NCBI GenBank assembly: GCA_963840925.1
Contig: CAWJAY010000034.1
Span: 1-64,000 of the forward strand
Reading direction: 5' to 3'
DNA length: 64,000 nt
Source: DATAOG01 sp963840925
GTDB taxonomy: Bacteria > Pseudomonadota > Alphaproteobacteria > Geminicoccales > Geminicoccaceae
The notes below the pieces were generated by a model. That model was given only the letters and a program-made list of their open reading frames with translations. It was not told where the DNA came from and ran no database searches. The stretch's first letter is position 1; the number at the start of each line of letters is the position of its first letter. This document shows, in pieces, positions 37,950-46,560 of this stretch. A program made the translations under genes and the position numbers.

Positions 37950-38781
37950 GCGAGCGTTGGCCAGGTTGTTCGAGGGCCATGTGGGCAAGGACGTGGTCAG
38001 CCGGGCCTGGCAGAAGACCCGCTCGGCCTGGCAGGCCTGGCAGGAGCGTGATCTTGCCGGCGACGACATTGTGCGGCTGATCCTCGACGGCACCGTGGTC
38101 AAGGTCCGGCTCGATCGCAAGGCCACGGCCATCTCGCTGCTGATTGCCCTGGGTGTCCGCCGCGACGGCCAGAAGGTGGTGCTCGCCATCAAGAACATGG
38201 GTGGCGAAAGCGAGGCCGCGTGGCGGGCCATGCTGGACGACCTGACCAGCCGTGGGCTCGGCCGACCCGAATTGGTGATCGTCGACGGCGGCAAAGGCCT
38301 GGAAGCGGCGCTCGCCAGCCTGTGGGACGATGTGCCGGTTCAGCGCTGCACCGTGCACAAGGAGCGCAATCTGCTCGCCCACGCGCCGAAGCACCTGCAC
38401 GACGAGATCAAGGCCGACTTCAACCACATGATGAACGCCAAGGCCGCCGCCGAGGTCGTAGTCCGGCGTAAGGCGTTCCTGGCCAAGTGGAAGCTTCGCT
38501 GCCGGTCGGTCGCGACGAGCTTGGAAGAAGCCGGCGAGCGCCTGTTCACGTTCGTGCGCTACCCGCCCGAGCAGTGGCGCTCGGTGAGGACCACGAACGC
38601 GATCGAGCGCCTGCACGAGGAGTTCAAGCGGAGAATCAAGACGCAGTGCCTGCTGCCCTGTGCCGAGACCGCCGCCATGCTGTTCTGGGCGCTGTTGGCG
38701 TCCGGTCAGATCACCATGCGCCGGGTCGACGGCTGGCAGACCCTCGAGCGCTCGCCCACCGATCTTGACTTCGCCGCCTGA
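37950..38781 (+). mobile_element. IS256-family transposase remnant, N-terminally truncated
   Basis: About 275 residues of an IS256 (mutator-type) transposase on the plus strand, where the full protein has ~400. The DDE residues are present: first Asp in VRLILDGTVVKV, second in ELVIVDGGKGLEAA, Glu in TTNAIERLHEEFKR. The central LAIKNMGGESEAAWRAML and CTVHKERNLLAHAP blocks are typical. The N-terminal DNA-binding third is missing and the left end abuts the FkbM gene on the opposite strand; no terminal inverted repeat is evident. Noncoding sequence up to ~38860 may be its right end. The gene order around it is probably a result of insertion plus deletion. Confidence 0.85.
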
Positions 38782-38853
38782 TGCCGACCACCATGCCTTC
38801 GGACCCGCGCCGCCGAATTTCCACCACCTTCGCGACACGACCGTCCATCGCGT

Positions 38854-40069
38854 TCAAGTGGCAAGCGTGACAGGCTTTTGATGCCCCGACGTGCCGCTGC
38901 ACGCCGAGCCGCGGACGTTCAAGCCGAGGACGGTGTCGCTCCGCCTGCGCGGCCGGTCGATGCGGCGCGCGGCGCGGACCACGGCTTCGGCAAAGGCACG
39001 CTTGACGCGGATCTCCGGATTCGACCGGTCGGCCGCCTCGGCCCGACGCAGCCAGTCAAAGGCGCGTTCCGGCTCGCCCTCCCGCAGCCAGCAGACGCCG
39101 AGCAGAGCCCACGTGTACGCCTCGAAAAGCCGGCGGTCGTAGCCGAGTAGGCCGTCCGGTCGGGCCGTCCGGTCCGTACCTCAGGAGCCGGCCGAGATGG
39201 GCGCGGGCCTCGGCGAACCTGCCCTCGGCCATCGAGAAGCGTGCCGTCCACCACAGGACCAGCGGATCATCGGGGTGGCGCCGCCCAGCCTCTGCCACCA
39301 GGTCGGCGGCGTCGGGCAACGGGAGCCCGCTCTCGGACAGGTGCAACGCGATCAGATCGGCGTAGAGGCGCGCGTCGCCGGGCCGCGGCCCGCGCTCGCG
39401 CACCACGGCCAGCCCGCGGCGCCAGGCGGTCTCGGCGCCCGCCCGATCGTCGAGGCCGAGAGCGGCCTCGCCCAGCGCGTGCCACAGGTACACCCGCGTC
39501 GGGTCGTCGACGACGGCGCGGCGCAGCAACGGCAGGTTGCGCCGATGCTTCGCGGTCAGATCACCCTCGTAGCCGAGATGGCGAAACGACAGCGGGGCGT
39601 CGACGATCTTGCCGTCGCCGCGATCGACGATCGCCCTGATGTCGGGCAGGATGGTCTCGTGGATCACGCCGCGAAACCGGATGTCCGGCCGGTTGCGGAA
39701 GAGACGGTGCTCCCAATAGGGCGTGACCTGGCTGGAGGCCCTGAACCTCACGCGGGCAGCGACCGCCTCCGGGTCTGCCAGGATATCGTCCAAGTTGCCA
39801 TGGGTCTCGACCCGCTCGTCCGCGTCGACGTAGAGCACCCACTCGCCCGCTGCTTCGGCCAAGCCTGCGTTCCGGACATGGGCGAAGTCATCGCACCACG
39901 GCACGTCGAGAACGCGCGCTCCCATCCGGGCCGCGATCTCCGGGGTCCGATCGACCGATCCGGTGTCAACGACAATGATCTCGCTGGCAACCGACTTGAG
40001 GCTCGCCAGACACGGCCCGATGTGCGCCTCCTCGTCGCGAGCGATCAGCGCTGCCGTGACGCTCGCCAT
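38854..40069 (-). CDS. Glycosyltransferase family 2 with TPR-like C-terminus, frameshifted
   Basis: About 404 residues when restored. N-terminal GT2 domain: ALIARDEEAHIGPCLASLKS, IIVVDTGSVDRTPEIAARMG, and VLYVDADERVE (DxD-type acidic motif), then FRGVIHETI. The second half consists of helical repeats resembling TPRs (LGLDDRAGAETAWRRGL, LVLWWTARFSMAEGRFAEARAHLGRLL). One extra base near 39155 moves the last ~95 residues to another frame, where they continue as LLGYDRRLFEAYTWALLGV and WLREGEPERAFDWLRRAEAA, clearly coding. The end (from ~38910) may be IS-derived. It begins 21 bases after the small peptide gene, on the same strand. Such enzymes add sugars to a protein or lipid acceptor. Confidence 0.8.
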
Positions 40070-40090
40070 CCGGAGGCTTCTGGCGGCGGC

Positions 40091-40255
40091 TTATGACAGG
40101 TTCGTCTGCGCCGACGCCGGACGACCCATCAGGCCAGACATCGAGAACGTCGCCACGGCGGGCACGATGATGCCGGCCTTGACCGCCTTGCGCAGGAATG
40201 CACGGCGTTGCTCCGGCAGGCGCTCCGTGGCCTCATCCCTCTTCGGCTCGTTCAT
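40091..40255 (-). CDS. 54-residue peptide with Tat-like signal and almost no mature part; candidate precursor peptide
   Basis: Polar N-terminus MNEPKRDEATERLPEQ, then RRAFLRKAVKAG, which fits the twin-arginine consensus (R-R-x-F-L-K), a moderately hydrophobic stretch IIVPAVATFSMSGLMG, then RPASAQ, which fits an A-x-A cleavage site, leaving only QTNLS. AGGA is nine bases before the ATG. It lies between an HPr-kinase-like gene and a glycosyltransferase, all on one strand. A signal peptide with a five-residue passenger is hard to explain as an ordinary exported protein; it is a good candidate for the substrate of the PqqD/HprK pair. It is too short for automatic calling. Confidence 0.6.
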   Translation of the reverse strand: MNEPKRDEATERLPEQRRAFLRKAVKAGIIVPAVATFSMSGLMGRPASAQTNLS

Positions 40256-40294
40256 GGGTCTGATCCTTCCCGGTTGCGATCCTCCGAGTCTCGT

Positions 40295-41158
40295 TCATAG
40301 CGCGGTGTCGATCGACCCGCAAGGCGCCTGTTCGATCGCTTCGAGCAGATCGACCGCGTCGTCCGGATTGCCCATCACGAGCTCGTGGCCGCCGGCGCGG
40401 CCGAGGCTCGACGCCGCGGCCACGAGCGTCTCGCGGGCCTCGCCCCACCCGAGCGAGCATTCGATGATGGACCGGATCGTGGCAAAACTGGAGCGCTGCT
40501 TGAGCTCGGTTTCGCCGCCGTGGTTGGGCGTGATCCAGACCACGCGGTCGACCGGTGCTGCGGCGATCGTCCAGTCGAAGCCGCACTCGGAGGGCTCGAG
40601 CGCGGCGATCGCGACCCGGCCGCTGAGCACTTTCGGCAGGTCGCCGATGATCCCGGCGACCTCCGGGACCAGCTGGCCGATGTCCGGTTTGAGGTGGAAC
40701 GCGCGCGGCAAAGCCAGCGCCAGGCCGTTCCGAACCAGCGCCATCTCGTCGCCGTCCACGGCATGACCGGCAAACAGCAGGCGCGTCGCGAGCGTCGTCT
40801 TGCCGGCCCCCTTGTGGCCAAGGATCATGGTCCTGCGACCATTGATCGTGGCCAATGCGGCATGCAGCACGACCCATCCGGCGAGCACGAACCGTTCCAG
40901 GAGCCGCCGATAGACCCGGCAGTAGACGACGTGCAGAACGTCGGCGCGGGTCAGCACCCGATCGAGCGGATCACCCTCTTCCAGGATGTCGTAGGGGCCG
41001 CTGCCGCGCACCTCGTAGGTCAGCGACTTGCGCACCTTGAGAGGCTGCCGGGCGCGTTCGACCAGATAGCGGAACGTACGCTGAAGCGCCGGATCCTCGT
41101 AGCGAATGCTCACCCAGCAGCTGAGCAGCTGGAACGTCGTCGCTCCGCTATCCGGCAC
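40295..41158 (-). CDS. HPr-kinase-related ATPase (HprK-rel-A type)
   Basis: 287 residues. The P-loop is LGHKGAGKTT at residues ~113-122, followed by VDGDEMALVRNGLALALPR where HPr kinase has its catalytic Asp/Asp region (Asp135, Asp137). The N-terminal ~100 residues have no match to the classic HPr kinase domain, so this is a relative rather than a phosphorelay HprK. As I recall, such proteins co-occur with PqqD-like proteins in what is called the HPr-rel-A system, and in lasso-peptide clusters relatives phosphorylate the C-terminal serine of the precursor. The stop is 39 bases before the 54-residue peptide, and its start overlaps the PqqD gene by 11 bases. Confidence 0.85.
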   Translation of the reverse strand: MPDSGATTFQLLSCWVSIRYEDPALQRTFRYLVERARQPLKVRKSLTYEVRGSGPYDILEEGDPLDRVLTRADVLHVVYCRVYRRLLERFVLAGWVVLHAALATINGRRTMILGHKGAGKTTLATRLLFAGHAVDGDEMALVRNGLALALPRAFHLKPDIGQLVPEVAGIIGDLPKVLSGRVAIAALEPSECGFDWTIAAAPVDRVVWITPNHGGETELKQRSSFATIRSIIECSLGWGEARETLVAAASSLGRAGGHELVMGNPDDAVDLLEAIEQAPCGSIDTAL

Positions 41159-41429
41159 GGCTTTCGACCAGCAGGCCCTCGGCCACGAGCTGCCGCAGAC
41201 CGGTTTCGACCACCTCGGCGGGCGCCTCTTCCAGTGCGTAGAGTTCGGCCATCATGCCGGCCAGTTCGGCAGCGTCCCGGGCGTCATGGCACAACTCGAA
41301 CAGCACGCCTGCGGTATAGTTGAGGTGGTGCACCCGGTCGGTCGCCGGGTTGAACACGACCAGACCGTCGTCGGTCTCGTGCACCTCGAGGGCGGCCGCG
41401 TGGGTGTACTTTGGACCAGTGGCGCTCAT
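41148..41429 (-). CDS. PqqD-like peptide chaperone (HPr-rel-A system)
   Basis: 93 residues with the PqqD fold pattern: a short strand with AALEVHETDDGLVVFN, then ATDRVHHLNYTAGVLFELCH (the typical strand-turn-helix with L-N-x-x-A/T), then a helical pair ending in LRQLVAEGLLVESRAG. PqqD-type domains bind the leader of a ribosomal peptide and present it to an enzyme. Start at 41429 is supported by family length; the frame upstream is the neighbouring glycosyltransferase shadow. It overlaps the HprK-like gene, so the two are co-translated. This supports peptide modification rather than a sugar-phosphorelay role. Confidence 0.85.
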   Translation of the reverse strand: MSATGPKYTHAAALEVHETDDGLVVFNPATDRVHHLNYTAGVLFELCHDARDAAELAGMMAELYALEEAPAEVVETGLRQLVAEGLLVESRAG

Positions 41430-41439
41430 CGGCTCAGGC

Positions 41440-42703
41440 TTAGCATGCGGTCCGCTCGAATGCATCAGGTGCACGCGCCAGATCGGCGATGCGTGCAGCG
41501 ACGGCTTCGGCGTCATGCCTTTCGGCGACGAAGCGCGCCGCCCGCGCCGCGAGCCGGCCGGCGAAATCGCCATCCATCGCGATCCGCAATGCGGCGGCGA
41601 CCAGGTCCGCGTCGTCGTCCGCAATCAGCAGATGCTCGCCGTCGCTGACGTTTAGGCCCAAGGCAGCCGTCGGCGTTGCCACAACCGGCAGTCCATACGC
41701 GAAAGACTCGAGGATCTTCAGGCGACTGCCGCCACCGGCGCGCAGCGGCACGATGGTCATTCGCGCGCAGGCGTACAGCGGTCCGAGGTCGGCGACGAAG
41801 CCATGGACCTTGACCCCGGGGTGATGCGCGAGCCGGGCCGCGGCCTCGCCGGCCCCGGCAAGATGAAGCTCCGCAGCCTCGAAGTGACGCCTGAACAATG
41901 GCAGAATACGCGCTGCAAGTCTCTCGGCTGCGTCACGGTTCGGCAGATAGTTCAGGTTGCCTACGAACAAAACCGACGGTGGTCCGTGGCCGTGAGGCCG
42001 ACGGGGACTGGCAAGGCTGACCTTCACCGCATTGGGCACCGTCGTCACGGCGCTCGAGCGCTCGCGGCAGGCCCGGGAACTCCTGGTCGGTCGCGGTCAC
42101 GATCTGATCGAACCAGCGAGCGGCATGGTCAGCCAGCCGTTCGTAGGCATCCGCTTCCGCCGCGAGGCGGGCCGCGGCTGCGAGTTCGCCGCGGCGGTGG
42201 TGCAAATCGGCGATCGCCCGGTGCGTCGCCGCGTCATCTTCGTCGAGGTCGATGACCATGCGCCCGGTCCGGCCTCGATGCGGCAGCGCGACGCCGGCCA
42301 GATAGAGGCGCATCGTCCAGACCAGATCGAACGCCCGGTCGCCGATCTCGCGCAGGCCCAGGCCTGGACAAGCGAGCCTGGCGCGACCCGGCAGCGGCTG
42401 CGCCGCGGCCACGGCTGCGCGCCCATCGGGGTGTGCGAGCCACTGGCGCGCGGCATCCGCCGGCGCGGGCAGCCGGACCAGGATGCAGCGTTCCGATCGT
42501 TCGGCGGCCCAGCCGAGGTCCCGCTGATCGACATCGGGACCGGCCGCCGGCACGACCGCGATGGTCAGATTGCACGCGCGGGCGAGACCCTCTACCGTCA
42601 CCGCCGCGCGCATCGCCAGACCGTTGCCGGTCGGCGCCGGCGCGATCGGGACGATCAGCAGGGCGCTCGGCCGGTTCGAGCCCGAATCATAAGTTCTGAC
42701 CAT
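41440..42703 (-). CDS. Glycosyltransferase family 4 (group 1), frameshifted
   Basis: About 420 residues when one extra base near 42049 is removed. N-terminal half: LLIVPIAPAPTGNGLAMRAA (start of the GT-B fold) to FDQIVTATDQEFPGLPR; C-terminal half: VLFVGNLNYLPNRDAAERL, HPGVKVHGFVADLGPLYACA and the donor-site block PLRAGGGSRLKILESFAYGL with PVVATPTAALGL. These are the classic group 1 motifs. It transfers a sugar from a nucleotide donor onto a glycan or acceptor. Its start codon at 42703 overlaps the start of the divergent gene at 42702 by two bases. It ends ten bases before the PqqD gene, so the two may be transcribed together. Confidence 0.88.
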
Positions 42704-43553
42704 GATCCGGATCCCTCGCGTCGCGCATTTCGTCTTCGGGCTCGGTGAGCAGCTGGAGCCCTTCCACCTGCTGCACTATCTGGCGATCGAGACCTGCCGG
42801 CGCATCCTCCAGCCCGAGCGGATCTACCTGCATTATCGCTACCTCCCGTTCGGCGTTTTCTGGGACGAGATACGCCCTCACCTGACGCTCGCGCGGGTCG
42901 ATCTCCGTCCGGAGGTCCTGGAAGCAACATATGACGAGCGCCTGGTCCCCGCGCGGTATCGGTATAGCCACCATGCCGACTTCGTGCGCTTGGATGCGTT
43001 GGTCGAGCACGGCGGCGTCTACGCCGATATCGACACCATCTTCGTCCGGCCGCTGCCCGACGCGCTCTATCGTGAGAAGTTCGTGATCGGGCGCGAACCG
43101 GCGGTCGTCGACGAGATCACTGGCGAGCTCAGGCCGTCGCTGTGCAACGCGCTGATGATGGCCGAGCCGGGATCGGTGTTCGGGCGCACGTGGCGAGCCC
43201 GCATGGGTGCCGCGATCAACGGCACCTGGAGCAATCATTCCGGCTTCCTGGCCCAGACGTTGAGCGAGGAGCTGCCAGACGAGGTCCGGCTCGAGCCTGA
43301 GGCATCGTTCTTCCCGGTTCGTTGCACGCCGGCCGGGCTCGCTGCTTTGCTGGAAGAAGGTCCTTTGGACCTGTCGCGCAGCTATTCGGTCCATCTCTGG
43401 GCGCACGTCTGGTGGAGCCTGGATCGGACCGACTTCTCGCAGCGGCATGCCCGGGAGATGTCCCTCGCCAACCTCCAGACGTCGCGCACGCCGCTCGCCG
43501 ATCTCGTGCGGCCGTACCTGCCCGACCTCGACATCGACGACATCCGGACCTGA
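42702..43553 (+). CDS. DXD-type glycosyltransferase (GT32-like)
   Basis: 283 residues. Begins MIRIPRVAHFVFGLGEQ, the usual start for this fold, and carries the DXD donor motif in LVEHGGVYADIDTIFVRPLP (Asp-x-Asp binds the metal of the sugar nucleotide). Later NHSGFLAQTLSEEL and HLWAHVWWSLD resemble the C-terminal part of the family. It heads a plus-strand pair; the stop at 43553 is followed by GTG three bases later. It would add a sugar from a nucleotide donor, probably to the same surface glycan as its neighbours. Confidence 0.86.
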   Translation: MIRIPRVAHFVFGLGEQLEPFHLLHYLAIETCRRILQPERIYLHYRYLPFGVFWDEIRPHLTLARVDLRPEVLEATYDERLVPARYRYSHHADFVRLDALVEHGGVYADIDTIFVRPLPDALYREKFVIGREPAVVDEITGELRPSLCNALMMAEPGSVFGRTWRARMGAAINGTWSNHSGFLAQTLSEELPDEVRLEPEASFFPVRCTPAGLAALLEEGPLDLSRSYSVHLWAHVWWSLDRTDFSQRHAREMSLANLQTSRTPLADLVRPYLPDLDIDDIRT

Positions 43554-43556
43554 GCC

Positions 43557-44756
43557 GTGCCGCACCTACTACATGGTCTGCAGGTCGTAACGCTGCCCCC
43601 CGGCTGCGGCTACGGCGACGCCGCCAGTGAGTACATCGCGGGACTGAGCGCGCTCGGGGTGCCCGTCACGTGGATCCCGACGAACGCCAACTCGGCGAAA
43701 ATCGGCGGTCTGGCGCGGTGCCGCCGCGACCTGCACGAGTCCATCAGCCAGGACCTGCTCGCCTTGCGGCGGCGCCCGCTGGAGTGCAGCGCCATCCTGG
43801 TCAATGTCCCGCCGCATCACTGGCACCTGTACTGGCGACAGGCAGAGCCGGAGCTGCGGCCGTTCACCTACATCGCCTGGGAAGTCGAGCGGGTGCCTGA
43901 CGAGTGGCCGGCGGCCCTGAACCTCTATGAGCGGGTCTTCGTGCCGTCGAGGTTCAACCAGCGGGCGCTCGTCGCCGGTGGCGTGACCGCGGCGGTCGAC
44001 GTCGTGCCTCACGTCGCAAGGGACGTGGCCCCGGTCTTCGGTGGCCCCTCCTGGGGCGCCATCACCGACGCCGATTTCGTCTTCTACACGATCGGCGCGT
44101 GGACGTCGCGCAAGGCGATGGAAGAGACGATCCGCGCCTACCTGGACGCCTTCAGCGCCGACGACCGCGTCGCCCTGATCGTCAAGACGGAGCCGGTCAA
44201 CCAGGTCGCCTACCGCGCCCTCCCGGAACGACAGCGCAAGACGGCGCCATCGCACGTCGCGATGGTCTGGCTGACCTTGGCGCAGATCATGGCCGACTAC
44301 GCCAGGCCGCCGAAGGTGCATCTGGTCGCAGAAGGGATTTCAGCGCGCGAGATCGACCGGCTGCACACGCGCGGCGACTGCTTCATCAGTCTGACCCGAA
44401 GCGAAGGTTGGGGGCTTGGCCCGTTCGACGCCGCCCTGTTCGGCAATCCGGTCATCATCACCGGCTGGGGCGGGCATCTGGACTACCTCGGCGCAGGCTA
44501 TCCGTTCCTGGTCCGATACGACATGGAAGCAACGGCCCAATCGGCGCCGGACGGCTACCATCTGAATGCCAAGGATGCCCACTGGGCGCGCGCCGATCGG
44601 CGCCATGCCAGCGAACTCATGCGTCTGGTGTTCGAGAACCGGGATTGGGCGAGCTCGGTAGCGCGTGCGCTGCAGCCTCAGCTTCGGGCCAGCTATGCGT
44701 CGGGGCGCGTTTGCCGGCGCCTCGCCCGATTGATGGGCTTCGACGTCGAGGCATAA
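43557..44756 (+). CDS. Glycosyltransferase (GT-B fold)
   Basis: 399 residues, starting with GTG right after the previous stop. The region VFVPSRFNQRALVAGGV and VDVVPHVARDVAP is typical of a GT-B acceptor/donor bridge. The second half has FYTIGAWTSRKAMEETIRAY, VHLVAEGISAREIDRLH, and CFISLTRSEGWGLGPFDAAL with GNPVIITGWGGHLDY, matching group 1 donor-binding. Coupled to the DXD enzyme, so both likely build one oligosaccharide. The acceptor and linkage are unknown. Confidence 0.86.
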   Translation: MPHLLHGLQVVTLPPGCGYGDAASEYIAGLSALGVPVTWIPTNANSAKIGGLARCRRDLHESISQDLLALRRRPLECSAILVNVPPHHWHLYWRQAEPELRPFTYIAWEVERVPDEWPAALNLYERVFVPSRFNQRALVAGGVTAAVDVVPHVARDVAPVFGGPSWGAITDADFVFYTIGAWTSRKAMEETIRAYLDAFSADDRVALIVKTEPVNQVAYRALPERQRKTAPSHVAMVWLTLAQIMADYARPPKVHLVAEGISAREIDRLHTRGDCFISLTRSEGWGLGPFDAALFGNPVIITGWGGHLDYLGAGYPFLVRYDMEATAQSAPDGYHLNAKDAHWARADRRHASELMRLVFENRDWASSVARALQPQLRASYASGRVCRRLARLMGFDVEA

Positions 44757-45122
44757 GGGTCGGTCCGATTGCCAGATCTGAAGCCGGTGCGGCTGGTTTT
44801 GGAGGTTCTTCCTTGAAGGATCGGCAAGGCCCGATGTTCCTCGGAGCCGATCTGCCTCAAGCAGGCCGTCGGCCGGAGGCCATGTCAAAACGGCGGCGCC
44901 GCCGGGACCGGGATCACGCACAAGGCGCCAGGCGAGCATGGCGAGGAGCCACCTTTGACCGCTGAAAGCACCGGTGACACTCACCGACCTGGCTCGCACT
45001 CACTATCGCGCCGGTGGCGGACTGCGCCCGCTCCGACCGCTCGCCACGATGAGCGAGCTCAAGCTCAGGGGCATGGGGGGCCGAGGCGGCAGAACGGCAG
45101 AACGGCGTAGCCGCTCGATCCG
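44757..45122. other. Intergenic region between converging glycan genes
   Basis: 366 bases on the 3' side of both flanking genes. Both strands contain open stretches, but none is protein-like: residue use is arginine/alanine-rich and no ribosome site precedes a start. No terminator hairpin with a T-run is obvious. Confidence 0.35.
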
Positions 45123-46139
45123 CTATCGCCTGGGCGTTGGCCGGCCTGCGGTTGCCGGCCTGCGGATGATGAAGGACCTCGACAGCTTCTGGTTCGACAA
45201 GTCGCCAGTTTCGAGGGCGCAATCAGGCGGAGCGCCTTCTCGGCGGGCGGGGTGCGCGGCGCGGTCCCCGTGCAGCATCAGGCAGAGCCTGCACCAGCCG
45301 CTCAGGCGCTGGTGCTCGACTTGGTCCAGGAAGCCGGGGGCGAGATCCCCTGACTTCCAGGCAAGGTACCTGGTGTACGCCCGCTCATCGGCAGCAAGGA
45401 AGGCGAGATAGGCGGCAAGCGCGGCCGGTCCCGCGAAGTTGGTGACGTCGATGAAGCAGTCCTCAGCGGGCGCGAACTCGTTGACGTTCGGCGCCCCGAG
45501 GTAGACCGGCACCGACCCGGCGACCAGTGGGTCGAAGAACTTCTCGGTGACATAGTCCCGGCAGATCGAGTTCTCGAAGGCGAGCGTGAACTTGTACGGG
45601 GCGATGACGGTGAGCTTGGTCTCGCGGCCCCGGTCCTCGTGCAGCTCCCGGTTCCTGAGCATCCGCCCGTAGCAATCGACCCCGATCCGCTTCATGAGCT
45701 TGATGACGTAGAGGTTCCGGCCGCTGCGCTCCAACGGGTTGGAGGCGAAGTACACGGCCGGCGCCGCCTCGGTCTTAGGCTGCGGCGGGGTGAGGAGCCG
45801 GACGGCCAGATCGGGATCGAAGTAGGCGCACCAGATCGTCGCGTCCCGCCGGTAGGTCATTGTGACGTCGAACTGTCCCATGAACTCGGGGTCGGCGAGC
45901 AACGGATAATTGACCTCGCTCTCCAGCGACAGCGCGACCGCCTTCTGGCCGGGCTGCTTCACGATCCGCCGGGCGTCAGCGGGTAAGGTTGGAATGTGGT
46001 AGACGGCGGCATCCGCCTCGGCGAGGCGCCCACGGTCCGTCGTGAACTCGCAGGCGGCGGGACAGTCGTGCCGAGCGGGCGGCCCCCACGAGGCGAAGTA
46101 GTTGTAGACGAGAATCAACGGTTTGGAGCGCGCGGACAC
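45123..46139 (-). CDS. Glycosyltransferase family 10 (alpha-fucosyltransferase-like)
   Basis: 338 residues. The GT10 hallmark is clear in APYKFTLAFENSICRDYVTEK and FFDPLVAGSVPVYLGAPNVNE (two overlapping pieces of the donor-binding motif), followed by DCFIDVTNFAGPAALAAYL. The N-terminal part has YNYFASWGPP and LSLESEVNYPLL. The last ~40 residues are basic and low-complexity, and a 14-base tandem duplication lies at 45140-45167, so the C-terminal end may be altered. GT10 enzymes add fucose (or related sugars) to N-acetylglucosamine-like acceptors of surface glycans. No GDP-fucose synthesis gene was seen in the window. Confidence 0.88.
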   Translation of the reverse strand: MSARSKPLILVYNYFASWGPPARHDCPAACEFTTDRGRLAEADAAVYHIPTLPADARRIVKQPGQKAVALSLESEVNYPLLADPEFMGQFDVTMTYRRDATIWCAYFDPDLAVRLLTPPQPKTEAAPAVYFASNPLERSGRNLYVIKLMKRIGVDCYGRMLRNRELHEDRGRETKLTVIAPYKFTLAFENSICRDYVTEKFFDPLVAGSVPVYLGAPNVNEFAPAEDCFIDVTNFAGPAALAAYLAFLAADERAYTRYLAWKSGDLAPGFLDQVEHQRLSGWCRLCLMLHGDRAAHPARREGAPPDCALETGDLSNQKLSRSFIIRRPATAGRPTPRR

Positions 46140-46251
46140 AGACCCCCCTCCGCCGGAAACGCGCAGTATCTAAATCAGAATTCGGTGCCTTGGGGAAGGG
46201 CCGCCGGGTGGGAGAAGGGGCCAGGTCGAGAATCAGGTCGGGTTGGCGTGA

Positions 46252-46413
46252 GACAACATCTTCGAGCCGCAGCTGCGGTTCAAGACGCTCGAAGAGCTCA
46301 ACGGCTGGCTTGAGGGCGAGTTTCGCGACCGGCTCAGGCCGACGCTGCTCCTGTATCAGCGAGGCGTTCAAGGTGAGCGGCAATCGCAGAGGCCACCGCG
46401 AGGGCGGGATTGA
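46252..46413 (+). mobile_element. Fragment resembling an IS21-type transposase C-terminus
   Basis: About 53 codons read DNIFEPQLRFKTLEELNGWL then EGEFRDRLRPTLLLYQRGVQ, which resembles the C-terminal end of IS21-family IstA transposases (F-E-x-L-E-E-L-N-x-W-L). Nothing else of the element is visible upstream. Flanking bases 46140-46251 and 46414-46560 show no other gene. Confidence 0.35.
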
Positions 46414-46560
46414 CAGCCGAGGCCCGATTACAGAGAACCTGGATGTATCGAACCCCGGCCCACGTCCGCACCGACCAGCTCGGCGCCGGCCGCGGCTCCG
46501 TCGGAGTCACTTGCGCTGCCTCACATCTGTAGACCGAGACAGGGGCGGGCGGCATTCGGA

